Of a DNA stretch of 64,000 bases, positions 8,839-17,648 are shown piece by piece. Positions within the stretch are counted from its first letter, which is position 1. Every line of letters starts with the position of its first letter. The DNA comes from Salinigranum marinum (lineage in GTDB: Archaea; Halobacteriota; Halobacteria; Halobacteriales; Haloferacaceae), in NCBI RefSeq assembly GCF_024228675.1, contig NZ_CP100461.1:2973398-3037397 (forward strand), given 5' to 3'. A model generated the notes under the pieces. That model saw only the letters and a list, made by a program, of their open reading frames with translations. It made no database searches and was not told the DNA's origin. A program made the position numbers and the translations under genes.

Positions 8839-9905
8839 GAGGGTGTCATAGAAGAGTTCTCACACCGTGATCACGGTACTTCCCGGATTGTCTCCACGTT
8901 CGTAGTTGGTGATTGCGACGACGAGGCGAAGGCACAGGGCGAGAAATACCTGCGCCCGTGCGTGGACGCGGCCTCGGGCGTGCGTTCGCCCGAGGCCGCA
9001 GTCCTTCACTGATTCGTTGGTTCGTTCGACTCCACTACGGCGGTTGTACGTCTCATCCAACGTGGACTGCTTCAACTGAACGTCCTCGCCGTGTTCGGTG
9101 ATGCGGTCTTCGACCCTGTACTCAATGTCTTTCGGGTCATCAGCGTTCCGGGCGTTGTATGGAGCGACTGGCACGACCCCTGCGGTCAGCAGGTGGTCGT
9201 GCCAGTCGAGCGTGTCGTAGGCGCTGTCACCGACCATCCAGATCGGTGTGGCGACGGCGAGCGCGTCACGCGTGACGCGCATCGCCGTCTCTTCTGGCGC
9301 TTGCTTACTCTCGGTGAACTCCGCTCCGATCGGGATCTTTTGCCCGGTCGAGACGATCGTACAGCCGTAGCCGTAGTAGTACTCGTCGTCGGTTGGATCG
9401 TAGCACTTTGAGGCGTCTGGATCGGCGGGCATCGCCCTCACGTCTGTTGAATCGATACAGTAGGTCAAGTCGAGCAGGCCGCGCCGGGCGGCCTGCTCGA
9501 CGAGGTGGTCGAACACCTTGTCAACGACGTGTTCAAGATCGGTGAGAAAGCGATCGACCGCGTCTCTCGACGGCGGTCGATCGAATCCACAGCTCAGCCA
9601 GACGACCGTGTTCCGAAGCTCTCGTTCAACGGGACGAATGCCGTAGATGTCCTTGTAGTAGCAGTGGAGAAAGCCACGCATCAGTTCTGGTGGTTCGTGG
9701 TCTCGTGTTCGCCCCGTCTTCGCCGGGCGAACACGTCGAACTCTTCGAGAAACTCGAAAGAGAGGTGCTCGAACAGCGCTAGCGTCTCTGTCTCCACGGC
9801 ATTGAAGAACGAGTCTACCGAAGGATCATCTTGCAGGGTCGCTGAACTCATCCACCTCAGCGTTCACCCTGCTCTTTGGTGTGCTAATCGTTCTATGACA
9901 CCCTC
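8839..9905 (-). mobile_element. Insertion sequence, copy 1 (DDE transposase, 1067 bp)
   Basis: Terminal inverted repeats start GAGGGTGTCATAGAA at both ends. The element is flanked by the 9-base direct repeat TATCCACAC at 8830-8838 and 9906-9914. The same element occurs at 24850-25917 with near-identical sequence. It differs by one G in a G run (9725-9727 here, GGG against GGGG), which explains the one-base length difference and the broken transposase frame. Confidence 0.9.
8860..9851 (-). pseudogene. IS transposase, frameshifted
   Basis: The catalytic part (273 residues from MRGFLHCYYK, 9681-8860) is intact, with CIDSTDV, MVGDSAYD and a late RRSGVERTNE giving the DDE triad. The N-terminal part (9851 to about 9730, starting MSSATLQDD) is in another frame because one G is missing near 9725. 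Copy 2 reads through as 330 residues, so this copy is probably not functional by itself but could be mobilised in trans. The family resembles IS4-like DDE transposases; the exact subgroup was not settled. Confidence 0.85.
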
Positions 9906-9914
9906 TATCCACAC

Positions 9915-10160
9915 CGCTACATACCACGGCGAATATTTTGCCGGTGGTCGGCTAACCTAGTAAACAGTGCGAACCTGTTGAATAGCGGTTTTTCGTTCAG
10001 TCACTGCTGAATAGACAGCGCAGCAGCGGGTACGGAATAGGGCGTTCGTAGCATACGGATTACGGAACGGCTGTTCAGCCTGGTCGAGGTACTGTTAGCT
10101 AATTAATAATTATGTTTCTCTGCGTGAAATTTTCCTCCATTTATTCGCCTGGGCATTGTA
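9915..10160. other. Non-coding spacer between two insertion sequences
   Basis: About 245 bases with no supported gene. It contains CTGTTGAATAGC near 9979, the same string as the inner part of the terminal repeat of the IS at 12704-13634. An old end of a related IS may therefore have been left here. Nothing else was seen. Confidence 0.35.
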
Positions 10161-10161
10161 G

Positions 10162-11171
10162 GACGCTCTTGTGGCGTAGATTGTTGGCGACTCATAGCGC
10201 AGTTTCAAGGATCGTTTTGAGCGCCTCCTTGCCCGGTTTTCGGTAGACGCGACGACGAAGCTGAAGTGCTCTGAGATACGGCGTGAGTCTATCTTTCGAG
10301 ATACCTCGATGGGGCGAGAGCCACCGTCGCGCAAGCGACGCGTGGCTCTCGCAGGTATTCACGTGGATGTCTCCGTCGGCGTATTCGCCGTCGCCGTGGA
10401 CGACGTACTTGCGGTCGAATACGTCGTCGTCCTCAAGTGGTTCGTAGGCTCGAAAGCCGTCGGTGTAGACGGTGAGCGACTCCTGCTGGCGGTCGGCCAG
10501 CAGGAGTCAAATCGTCGATTCGTCGGCGGCTCTCGCCGGACAGACGTACCGCTCACCGCTCCCACGATCTACAAGAACGAACACAGGTGGCTTGTCGTCT
10601 TCGTGTGTTCCACGCCCACGCGTGGCTAGGCCACGCGAGCGCGACGGCTGGTCGCGCTCGCGGCCCTTGAGCCCGGCTTTCACGTAGAACTCGTCGATCT
10701 CGACCGGGCCTTCGAGGTGGAGTCGAGGCGCGTCCAGCGCTCGGAGGAAGCGCTGGACGCGCCGGTAGACCGTCTTGTACGAGACCTCGATTTCGACGTC
10801 TAACTGTCTCAAACTCGTGTTGAAGCGGATGTAGGTGTAGATGGCGAAGAACCACTTTCTGAGGGCCACCGCAGAGTGTTCGAAGACGGTGCCAGTCTGA
10901 TCGTTGAACGTGCGGTCGCAATTCTTACACAGGTACCGCTGAAACACCCGATAGCTGCCGTACCGAATCACCGATTCGGAACGGCAGCGTGGGCAATAGA
11001 CGCCGTCACGCCAGCGAACCTGTTCCAGCAGATTCGCTGCGCGACGCTCCGAGACGAACGTCTTGAGTGGAATCATGCTTTCGTCGGGTGGCGCGTTCGC
11101 GCCACCCTTGCCCGCTACGACTTCCAGCTACTGCTGAGAACTCACCAACAATCCTCTACCCAAGAGCGTAC
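10162..11171 (-). mobile_element. IS1595-family (ISH4-like) insertion sequence
   Basis: About 1 kb with imperfect inverted ends: GACGCTCTTG...GATTGTTGGCGA on the left and, on the opposite strand at the right, TACGCTCTTG...GATTGTTGGTGA. The single gene inside encodes an ISXO2/IS1595-type transposase with one premature stop. I could not identify a clear target duplication, so the exact ends may be off by a few bases. Confidence 0.7.
10192..11076 (-). pseudogene. IS1595-type transposase with one in-frame stop
   Basis: A 294-codon reading frame with a zinc ribbon (YCPRCRS...YLCKNCDRTF), a helical HTH-like middle part and a DDE-type core beginning VEIDEFYVKAG. At 10507-10509 a TGA interrupts it after AADESTI. 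Reading through, the frame continues in register with LLLADRQQESLTVYTDGFRAYE and ends at 10192. The stop most likely replaced CGA (Arg). Either this copy is dead or the stop is recent; no frameshift is needed. Confidence 0.85.
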
Positions 11172-11178
11172 AGGGGAT

Positions 11179-11781
11179 CTATGCCTCGCTTGACTCGAAG
11201 ACCTGCCGCACCGTTCGCAGGCCGAAAAAACGCGGAACACGGGCGGCGTATCGGTCGTACGTGTCGCCGAACTCCGCACGAAGGTGTGGCTCCTCAGCAC
11301 GAGGCAAAAGCAGTACCCAGCCCACGTGTGCCGCTGCGAGCGCGGTGACGAACACCGAATCAGCAACGAGAGCGAATCCGGTGACGCCGACGACCATGCC
11401 GAGATACTGTGGATTCCGGGTGTAGGCATACGGGCCATCGGTGTAGAGTTCACCAGTTACACCCATCGTCTCGTCCGACTGCATCGTCCGTGCTCCCCAC
11501 ACGAACACGGCCGTTCCGAGAACCGCGAGGACCCCACCGCCTCCGAGCGTCAGTGGACTGGCGAGTCCCCACCCGCCCCAATCGAGGACAGCGGTGGCAA
11601 TGAACGAAAGGTTGAACATCGCTACGAGTGTCCAGTGGCAATAGTACGCCAGCGTCCTGTCCCCGGGCGGCCACCACTCGTAGTGGGCCAGCAGCGTCCC
11701 GAGAATCAATACGTAGACACCGGCAGCCGATAACAACCCGACCCCGAACGCGATGTGTGTCGGAAACATACACGTCAGCAT
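11179..11781 (-). CDS. Isoprenylcysteine carboxyl methyltransferase-like membrane protein
   Basis: About 200 residues with five or so membrane helices and the C-terminal signature of the ICMT/PEMT-like family: GPYAYTRNPQYLGM, then EEPHLRAEFGDTYDRYAARV. These enzymes methylate lipids or small membrane substrates using S-adenosylmethionine. The true substrate is unknown. The open frame begins at 11814, but the Met of MLTCMFPTH near 11781 is a better start. It is divergent from the HTH gene at 11854, and its 3' end abuts the IS1595-type element. Confidence 0.75.
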   Translation of the reverse strand: MLTCMFPTHIAFGVGLLSAAGVYVLILGTLLAHYEWWPPGDRTLAYYCHWTLVAMFNLSFIATAVLDWGGWGLASPLTLGGGGVLAVLGTAVFVWGARTMQSDETMGVTGELYTDGPYAYTRNPQYLGMVVGVTGFALVADSVFVTALAAAHVGWVLLLPRAEEPHLRAEFGDTYDRYAARVPRFFGLRTVRQVFESSEA

Positions 11782-11825
11782 CGGCCCTCGACCCGGAACT
11801 CGATGCTGCCTCACAGGTGAGATTT

Positions 11826-11836
11826 TTATTTATACC
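11826..11836 (+). promoter_or_regulatory. TATA box for the HTH gene at 11854
   Basis: TTATTTATACC lies about 23 bases before the ATG at 11854. That spacing is typical of archaeal promoters giving a leaderless or nearly leaderless transcript. Confidence 0.55.
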
Positions 11837-11853
11837 ACTGTAACCAGCAATCG

Positions 11854-12513
11854 ATGAAGTACGCCCGATTGCGCATCCAGCACACCCAGGAGGCACGCCA
11901 TCCGATGCACGCCTTCGAGATGGAGCACGATCGGATCGAGTACGCGGAACTCCATCACTGGAACATGGTCTTCGACGACACGAACAGCTTCGTGTTTCGG
12001 GTCCGTGGTGATCCTGACCCGTTCCGTGCGAAACTGGAGTCACGGGACGCGACCGTTTCCTACAGCCTCACTCCGGTCTCGAACGGTGTCTTCTACTGTT
12101 GTGTGCGCGAACGAGTGAGGGAGACGGATGAAGGCTACATCAACGCCTTCGCCCGGGGGTCACTCGTGGTGGTGCCGCCGATAACGTTCAACCCGGACGG
12201 GACGACTGACCTGACGGTGGTGGGGACGTCTGCGGACGTGAGCGCTGCCGTCGAAAACTTGCCAACGGGCATGCATGCGACCGTTCGGTCGGTCGGGCCG
12301 TATCGGCGACGGTCCCGGGTAGGTAGCCCGCAACTCACTGACCGACAGCGGGCGGCCGTTGACGCCGCCATCGAGCACGGCTACTACAACTCACCACGGG
12401 ACGGCACTGTAGAGGATGTGGCAACTACTCTCGACATCGCACCAGGGACCGCAGCCGAGCATCTCAGAAAGGCCGAGGCGACGGTCATGCGGCACGTTCT
12501 CAGTCACGAGTGA
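11854..12513 (+). CDS. Bacterio-opsin activator-type HTH regulator
   Basis: A 219-residue protein with an N-terminal haloarchaeal sensor-like beta domain and a C-terminal HTH_10 domain: LTDRQRAAVDAAIEHGYYNS, P-R-D-G-T, then VEDVATTLDIAPGTAAEHLR and a final helix. It stands divergent from the ICMT-like methyltransferase, which is a plausible target. The same architecture appears in the core genome at 49337. No membrane segment or kinase domain is present. Confidence 0.85.
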   Translation: MKYARLRIQHTQEARHPMHAFEMEHDRIEYAELHHWNMVFDDTNSFVFRVRGDPDPFRAKLESRDATVSYSLTPVSNGVFYCCVRERVRETDEGYINAFARGSLVVVPPITFNPDGTTDLTVVGTSADVSAAVENLPTGMHATVRSVGPYRRRSRVGSPQLTDRQRAAVDAAIEHGYYNSPRDGTVEDVATTLDIAPGTAAEHLRKAEATVMRHVLSHE

Positions 12514-12703
12514 GGACGGACCGCCTGTCAGCGCTGTTCGCGGTTTTTAGATACTCAACGAAGTGTTTTGATACACACAGTTATCTGATCTGAGTAAGTC
12601 ACTATGGTAAATCTATAGAGGTCGGTGCTGCGTTCGCGCTCTGTATTCAGCACGCCCTGAATAAACTATCAGGGATAAAGGGTTCCAACAGAGCCAGATA
12701 TTT

Positions 12704-13634
12704 TGCGGTGTTGAATAGCGATCTAATCTGTCGATATCGCTGCTTTAGAAGGGTGAAGCCGAGGAATTCGATTCTGACTTATGGAAGTCGACCTCCTCGA
12801 CTTCGTTGAACGGTGTCGTCACCTAGCCAAACAAGCTTTAGGAAAGCACGCGGGCGAGCCCGCCAGCGGCGGGTTCGCCCGCTGGATCCACGTCGTTCTA
12901 CACTGCTTTCGGCTCGAAGAGGGCCATAGCTACCGTGAAACGCCGAATCGGCTGGAGTACATGGCTGAGATACGTGATGTACTCGGGCTTGATCGGGACG
13001 ATCTGCCCGAGTTCAGCACGGTCTACAAGTCGTTCGATCGGTTCAAGATGTGGGTGTGGCGGGCGTTGCTGCGCGTTTCAGCGCAGCAACACCCGCACTC
13101 TGGGCACGCGGCTCTCGACAGCACATTTTTCGACCGACGCTCAGCCTCGTCGTACTACCGCCAACGATCCGGCAGCACCGTCCAGACACTGAAAGTGACG
13201 ACGCTAACCGATGTAGAGTCTCTTGCCGTCCTCGACGTTCATATCTCGGCACGGTGGAAGCACGATACGAAGACAGGGCCGCAGGTCGTCCGCCGGAACG
13301 CGGACGACCTGCTGTCCGTGGCGGCTGACAAAGCCTTCCACAACTGGATCACGAAATACGAGTTCTACGCACTCGGTGTCGATCCACTCATCTTACAGCG
13401 TGGATCGAAGCCGCTCACGGTAGGTCATAACGCGTTCATCCGGACAAAAGGCTACTCTCAGCGCTGGATGGCCGAAACCTCGTACTCGACAACGAAGCGC
13501 TCGCTCGGCGACGCCGTGCGAGCGCTTGGCTGGTATCGGCAGTTCCGTGAAATCGTCCTCATGTTCGCCATCACTAACATAGAACCGCTTTGTGAGCCGC
13601 TCTGACTATGACTCAGAGGCTATTCAACACGGCA
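12704..13634 (+). mobile_element. IS5-family (ISH1-like) insertion sequence, 931 bp
   Basis: Ends are TGCGGTGTTGAATAGC at the left and, inverted at the right, TGCCGTGTTGAATAGC. The element is flanked by the 8-base target duplication AGATATTT (12696-12703 and 13635-13642). It carries one intact transposase gene and appears complete. It is inserted immediately beside the stop codon of the element-1 integrase without damaging it. Confidence 0.92.
12781..13605 (+). CDS. IS5-family transposase
   Basis: A 274-residue DDE transposase. An N-terminal helical domain is followed by ALDSTFFDRR (first Asp), LKVTTLTDVESLAVLDVH, then VAADKAFHN (second Asp) and RWMAETSYSTTKRSLGDAVR (Glu and flanking basic residues), ending REIVLMFAITNI. 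These are hallmarks of the haloarchaeal ISH1/IS5 group. The frame is intact and the IS has matching ends, so it may be active. Confidence 0.92.
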   Translation: MEVDLLDFVERCRHLAKQALGKHAGEPASGGFARWIHVVLHCFRLEEGHSYRETPNRLEYMAEIRDVLGLDRDDLPEFSTVYKSFDRFKMWVWRALLRVSAQQHPHSGHAALDSTFFDRRSASSYYRQRSGSTVQTLKVTTLTDVESLAVLDVHISARWKHDTKTGPQVVRRNADDLLSVAADKAFHNWITKYEFYALGVDPLILQRGSKPLTVGHNAFIRTKGYSQRWMAETSYSTTKRSLGDAVRALGWYRQFREIVLMFAITNIEPLCEPL

Positions 13635-13642
13635 AGATATTT

Positions 13643-14656
13643 TTAAATCTGGTTGAGGTACTTCCGCTGCGGTTCCATCTTCTCACGCTCGGTCCGCCGG
13701 TCGTAGTGTTCGTCCAGAACCGCTGTCGGCACGTTCGCTCTTGCACTCACCACTGGCTCCGGGACATCCGAGTTCAACCACTGCGTGATTGCACCACGAC
13801 GAACAGCATGCGGTGACACTGATGACGGACAGGCGAACGACTGACTGCGGTCAATGGCTGTCTCACACTCAGAAAGGTCTCGTTTGTGTAGACACTCACC
13901 AGTGAACTCACAGGGCCGAGTCATCGAGTAGACGTAACTCTGAATCGTGGTGAGATGTGCCCTCCCTTGTGCAGTGGAAACGAGAGGGTTCCGACCGTAC
14001 TCGTCGATAGTGTCTGGCCGCCGGTCTGCAATCCACGCGTCCAGCACTGAACAAGTGCCTGCTGAGAGGGCAATGAATCGTTCGCCGTTGAATTTGTTCT
14101 TGATTAGCGTTTCTGTGTCGGGTCTATGCCGCACAGATAGCGACATCTCTTGTGCATCGTAATCGTCCACGTCCAGTGCGTGAATCGCGCCTCTTCGAAG
14201 CAGAGCGTGCCAAATGAGGAGAAAGGTGACATGGCGCTCTGAGGCGTACTCGTAGGTAGAGAGATACTCAACAATTCCGTCAGCGACTTTCGAGTCCAAC
14301 ATCACGTCCCGTGAATTCTCGCCGTCGGCAAGACTCGGAGAGACGACCTTGGACCACAAATCGGCAGGAACGGCATCGATAGTTCCGCACCAGCGAATGA
14401 ACACTCTGAGCGTGTCCATCTGTGATTTCTCACTCGGAGGCGCAAGGTCGCCGTCTGCCCGCCGCCACAATCGGTAGCGGTGTAGGGTCCGTCCGGTCAG
14501 CTCGTTCAGGTTGTCGATGTCCTGTTCAGCACACCATCGAATGAAATGGCCGAGTCGGGACGAGTGTGCGTACTGGGTCGCTTTCGCTAACTCGCTCTTG
14601 CGATCTTCGAGATACAATTCTACTGCTTCGTCGGGTCGGAGTGGTTCGAGTGCCAT
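13643..14656 (-). CDS. Tyrosine recombinase (integrase) of element 1
   Basis: A 337-residue site-specific recombinase, probably catalysing integration and excision at tRNA-Arg. An N-terminal SAM-like core-binding domain (MALEPLRPDEAVELYLEDRK) is followed by the catalytic domain: Arg in LLRRGAIHALDVDD, then HAVRR (His about 283, Arg about 286) and the nucleophile Tyr about 318 in [13 protein letters not shown]. The stop lies beside the IS5 copy and the start about 107 bases from att site 2. An alternative start adds six residues (14674). A decayed homologue sits at the same place in element 2. Confidence 0.92.
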   Translation of the reverse strand: MALEPLRPDEAVELYLEDRKSELAKATQYAHSSRLGHFIRWCAEQDIDNLNELTGRTLHRYRLWRRADGDLAPPSEKSQMDTLRVFIRWCGTIDAVPADLWSKVVSPSLADGENSRDVMLDSKVADGIVEYLSTYEYASERHVTFLLIWHALLRRGAIHALDVDDYDAQEMSLSVRHRPDTETLIKNKFNGERFIALSAGTCSVLDAWIADRRPDTIDEYGRNPLVSTAQGRAHLTTIQSYVYSMTRPCEFTGECLHKRDLSECETAIDRSQSFACPSSVSPHAVRRGAITQWLNSDVPEPVVSARANVPTAVLDEHYDRRTEREKMEPQRKYLNQI

Positions 14657-14741
14657 GGCTCTGTGTCGATGCAAATCGTGTGAACCAACGACCCGTCTCC
14701 GCGAATCCTAATCGCTGGACTGCGCGGCGATTAATTCAGGA

Positions 14742-14760
14742 TCGTCATACGGTATGACGA
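14742..14760. promoter_or_regulatory. Palindrome beside att site 2 (left arm)
   Basis: TCGTCATAC and GTATGACGA form a perfect 9-base dyad around one base. It ends two bases before the att core. The same half-site occurs on the other side of each core, so this is a likely recombinase or accessory-factor binding site. It also lies in the integrase promoter region and could act as its operator. Confidence 0.6.
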
Positions 14761-14762
14761 AT

Positions 14763-14777
14763 TCCCGTCGGGTCCGT
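14763..14777 (+). repeat. att site 2 (junction of elements 1 and 2)
   Basis: Identical copy of the tRNA-Arg tail core TCCCGTCGGGTCCGT with no tRNA gene body upstream. The left flank carries an element right end (integrase side), and the right flank carries an element left end with a dyad TTCGTCATG/CATGACGAA at 14829-14849. It is therefore the shared boundary of tandem elements. Confidence 0.9.
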
Positions 14778-15061
14778 GGCATCTAATCGCAGGAGGGTGG
14801 TGGAATTGGCTCGAAGTTTTAGTTCGGTTTCGTCATGCTACATGACGAACTATCGTCCTGAAGATCAAAATGCGGCACTACCTGCCGTTTGTTCGGGGAC
14901 CATCCCTCCGCGAATGGCGAATTCGCGCGGGATTCGTTACGAGGGAGATAGAGTCAGTCTGATCAGACCAGAACTCACCGAACGAATCGCAGTCGTCGAA
15001 TGGTTTCCCAGCTGACCTGTGCATCGGTATCGTCGGGGCACCGTAATCGGATCGGGTCACA

Positions 15062-15355
15062 TCACCGTCGGAGGGAGACGTGGAGCACGAGCAATCCGAG
15101 TCCGACTGCCAGTGACTCGATGATGTGGACAGTGGTCAGATCGAGGGCGAAGAAATTGAACAGGACACCTTCGATGAACACACCGACCGTGATGACGGCG
15201 AACCCGAGCGTGGCATCCCGGAGGAACCGTTCTCCCGTTCGTCGATAGGCCTGATAACTCACCCACGAGACACCGGCACCCAGCAGGAACACGCCGACTC
15301 TGACGACAGAGAGCACGAGTGTCGGAAAGTCAGCCACCGTTCTCACCTCCAGCAT
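15062..15355 (-). CDS. DUF7521-like membrane protein A
   Basis: A 97-residue protein with three predicted membrane helices (LSVVRVGVFLLGAGVSWVSY; LGFAVITVGVFIEGVLF; ESLAVGLGLLVLHV). The pattern YQAYRRTGERFLRDATLGFA-ITVG-FIEGVLF matches its upstream neighbour, so the two are paralogues of a haloarchaeal three-helix family often encoded beside ArsR-type regulators. Its start overlaps the upstream gene by 26 bases, which indicates one transcript. Role unknown. Confidence 0.75.
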   Translation of the reverse strand: MLEVRTVADFPTLVLSVVRVGVFLLGAGVSWVSYQAYRRTGERFLRDATLGFAVITVGVFIEGVLFNFFALDLTTVHIIESLAVGLGLLVLHVSLRR

Positions 15356-15665
15356 CCCTCCTGTCACTCCGCCTGAGTTCGTCCGGCGAATAGCCGTTCG
15401 TCCGTCCGTACAACGAGTACAGGATGACCAACATCCCGACGGCGACGATACTCGTCTGCACGGTACCCGCCCAGAAGATGGAGAAGTGGAGCACGTCGAA
15501 GAGGATCCCTTCGATAACGGCGCCGAGACTGATAATCGCGAACCCGACCGCGAGATACAGCATCGCCTCGCTTCCCGAGCGTCGATAGCCACGGTAGGCA
15601 GTGCCTGCGATGAGCAGGCCGATGGCCATCGTGACGGCCTTCGCGATGACGAGTTCGATGTGCAT
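15330..15665 (-). CDS. DUF7521-like membrane protein B
   Basis: About 111 residues and three membrane helices, with AYRGYRRSGSEAMLYLAVGF and IISLGAVIEGILFDVLHF aligning with the paralogue downstream. The ATG overlaps the stop of the HTH gene (ATGATG), so translation is coupled. The C-terminal tail is charged (SPDELRRSDRRD). Two adjacent ATG codons make the exact start uncertain by one residue. Confidence 0.75.
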   Translation of the reverse strand: MHIELVIAKAVTMAIGLLIAGTAYRGYRRSGSEAMLYLAVGFAIISLGAVIEGILFDVLHFSIFWAGTVQTSIVAVGMLVILYSLYGRTNGYSPDELRRSDRRDAGGENGG

Positions 15666-16039
15666 CATCCACCTCGCATCTCGTTCCACATCCGGGTCAA
15701 CCGGTCCGCAGCGTCCTCACGGAGTCGAACCTGCACATCAAGATCACCATCGACCAGATCCACGTCGATGTGCTCGAGGTTCGCCTCGTAGACGCTGTGG
15801 TGGTGACCCCCGCTCGGGTCGATCTCCGTCCGTTCGACGAGGAAGTCGAACGCCTCGAGTCGTTCGACGCGCCGGTACACCGTTGGGAGCGACATCTCGT
15901 GTCGTTCGCTCAGGGTTTTCGCTGACATGGCTTCACGACTGGTTGCGACCAGGATGGTCCGAGCGTACTCGTCCGCCAGCAGGTCGAAGAGGACCACCTC
16001 GGCGTCTTCGTCCTCGTCTGCGGACGCAACCTCGGTCAC
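15665..16039 (-). CDS. ArsR-like winged-HTH regulator
   Basis: A 124-residue DNA-binding protein: FDLLADEYARTILVATSREA, MSAKTLSERHEMSLPTVYRR and VERLEAFDFLVERTEI form the winged helix, followed by a strand-rich HHHSVYEANLEHIDVDL part that could bind a ligand. The GTG at 16039 is chosen because a TATA box sits 26 bases upstream. It heads a three-gene unit with two DUF7521-like membrane proteins, a common haloarchaeal arrangement, and it probably controls that unit. Confidence 0.8.
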   Translation of the reverse strand: MTEVASADEDEDAEVVLFDLLADEYARTILVATSREAMSAKTLSERHEMSLPTVYRRVERLEAFDFLVERTEIDPSGGHHHSVYEANLEHIDVDLVDGDLDVQVRLREDAADRLTRMWNEMRGG

Positions 16040-16058
16040 ACATGAGGGTTCGAAACCA

Positions 16059-16068
16059 ACATATAAAT
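16059..16068 (-). promoter_or_regulatory. TATA box of the HTH-DUF7521 unit
   Basis: On the minus strand TTTATATG lies about 26 bases before the GTG at 16039. This fits a leaderless archaeal promoter and supports the chosen start. Confidence 0.6.
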
Positions 16069-16153
16069 GCTGTGGGTAGATATTCCGACCCGGAAAGTCT
16101 GCTCTTGGGGCTTTATCACTGTCCTCCGTACCGCCAACTGGAGGGTGAGCACG

Positions 16154-16912
16154 ATGTCCAAAGCAGATCTCGACCGTCGGACGTTCCTCGGAACCGCCGG
16201 AACGACGGCTGTCACGATACTCGCGGGATGTACAGGTGCGGCACCGAACAACCAGGCCGCAGACGGGACGGCGACGGCGGCTTCGGAGGCGGAACACACA
16301 GAGAGTGGACACGGTCACGAAGAGGACAGCCACCACGAGACCGAAGGACACGGCGAAGCGGAGGCTCACCACGAGGACGAAGAACATCACGACGAGGAGA
16401 CCGCAACGGACCATCACGAGGAGGCCGAGCACCACGAAGGCGAAGAAACTCACACCGAAGGCGGTCACAGCGGAGGCGGTCCATTCGAGCACGCCACGGT
16501 GAACATGCAGACGACATCGAGTGGTCAGCACTTCCACCCGCACGTCGCGTGGGTCGAACCCGGTGGGACCGTCACCTTCGTCAACGAGAGTGGGACCCAC
16601 ACCGCGACGGCGTACCACCCGGACAACGACAAGCCCCAGCGGGTTCCCGACGGTGCCGAGCCGTTCGACAGCGGCCTCCTGACAGAGGAGGGGGCGACGT
16701 GGGAACACACCTTCGAGACCGAAGGCGTGTACGACGTCTACTGTGAACCCCACGAACAGCTGGGGATGATCGGCACCGTCGTCGTCGGTAAACCCGACCC
16801 CCACGACCAGCCCGGCCTGGCCGACCCCCAGAGTGAAATGTCTGGAGAGGTCGCCTCGAAGGTCCAGCGTCTGAACGAGCAGGTCAACACCATGCTCGGT
16901 CACGAGCACTGA
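16154..16912 (+). CDS. His-rich halocyanin-type cupredoxin, Tat lipoprotein
   Basis: A 252-residue surface copper protein. The Tat signal DRRTFLGTAGTTAVTILAGC ends in a lipobox. Residues about 38-110 are extremely His/Glu-rich (repeats such as HHEDEEHHDEE), a probable metal-buffering spacer. The cupredoxin fold follows, with ligands in GTHTATAYHP (His) and YCEPHEQLGM (Cys, His, Met). Plain halocyanins lack such a long His/Glu spacer, so binding of extra copper or zinc is likely. It lies divergent from the HTH unit on the metal island. Confidence 0.9.
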   Translation: MSKADLDRRTFLGTAGTTAVTILAGCTGAAPNNQAADGTATAASEAEHTESGHGHEEDSHHETEGHGEAEAHHEDEEHHDEETATDHHEEAEHHEGEETHTEGGHSGGGPFEHATVNMQTTSSGQHFHPHVAWVEPGGTVTFVNESGTHTATAYHPDNDKPQRVPDGAEPFDSGLLTEEGATWEHTFETEGVYDVYCEPHEQLGMIGTVVVGKPDPHDQPGLADPQSEMSGEVASKVQRLNEQVNTMLGHEH

Positions 16913-17114
16913 GAACCGGATCACGTTCCCGACGCGTGTCAGCTGCACGTTCGACCGGATGCAGTATTCTCCTTCACGTCGTCCACGCAATCGCTGCAAA
17001 CGAGACGGAAGACCGGTTTGGGAGATTTCGAAGCCCACTGTGGTTCCTGCCGTAACTCAAACTGGTGCTGTAGTCACCTGAAATGGTAAGCACCTCTCGT
17101 GAACACACACATCC

Positions 17115-17645
17115 ATGCACTCCAGACGGCGTCTCCTCATTGCCTTGGCTGCCCCCGCTGGGACGACCCTCGTGGGGTGTCTCTCGGGAGCAACCGACAG
17201 CACCGGTACAGGTGACAGCGACACCGCGACTCCCGATTGTACGGCCACGCCGCCACCGAAACCAACCGACGCGGCGACGTCCGCCCGGGCGTATCCCGAC
17301 CGTCCAACGGAACTCACCAGCGAGTCGATCGAGGGGTTCCTGAGCGCATACGAAAGAGCCTACCAGTACAACGATGCGCTCGCTGCCAGTCCCAACAAGA
17401 TCGGACGCACCAACGAGTTCACCGTCTTCGTCCAGTCGGTCTCCGTGGACGCCGAAAACGAGGGGTTCACGGCGACCGTATCGGGCCAGTACGAGTCCGA
17501 CTTCCTCGATACGTCGGCGTCAACCGTGACTCCGGAGACGGCGACAGAGACTCCTCTCCCAGCAGGACGCGGGCCCTTCGAGGCCTCGTACGTGATAACG
17601 GATCGCCTGCTCCGGCGCGAGGGCGTCGTCCACGAGTGCTGGTGA
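17115..17645 (+). CDS. Tat lipoprotein, unknown function
   Basis: A 176-residue exported protein: twin arginines in SRRRLLIALAAPAGTTLVGC, a lipobox, a Thr/Asp-rich spacer, then a compact domain with TSESIEGFLSAYERAYQYND and FTVFVQSVSVDAENEGF. Similar short lipoproteins are frequent in haloarchaea and have no assigned role. The final residues VVHECW include a lone cysteine. It is followed directly by a truncated ATPase remnant on the other strand. Confidence 0.75.
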   Translation: MHSRRRLLIALAAPAGTTLVGCLSGATDSTGTGDSDTATPDCTATPPPKPTDAATSARAYPDRPTELTSESIEGFLSAYERAYQYNDALAASPNKIGRTNEFTVFVQSVSVDAENEGFTATVSGQYESDFLDTSASTVTPETATETPLPAGRGPFEASYVITDRLLRREGVVHECW

Positions 17646-17648
17646 TCG

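Larger units (their letters stand above)
3662..14777. mobile_element. Integrative element 1 in tRNA-Arg
   Basis: An 11.1-kb segment between att copies 1 and 2, with an intact tyrosine recombinase as its last gene (13643-14656) reading toward the interior. Many genes are short, of unknown function or mobile. It carries a possible toxin/antitoxin pair, duplicated repeat-plus-lipoprotein cassettes, three IS and an integrase relic at 4971. No replication or capsid gene is recognisable, so it is either a decayed provirus or plasmid, or a simple integrative island. Confidence 0.85.

Noticed and set aside
10162-11171. Target-site duplication of the IS1595-type element
   Set aside because: No matching direct repeat was found at the likely ends, so none is claimed.
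14776-15015. 79-codon plus frame right after att site 2
   Set aside because: It runs through the conserved att arm and has no convincing composition or promoter.
15665-17038. 457-codon minus frame covering the HTH gene and the halocyanin
   Set aside because: Only the last 124 codons are family-like; the remainder is antisense to the cupredoxin gene.
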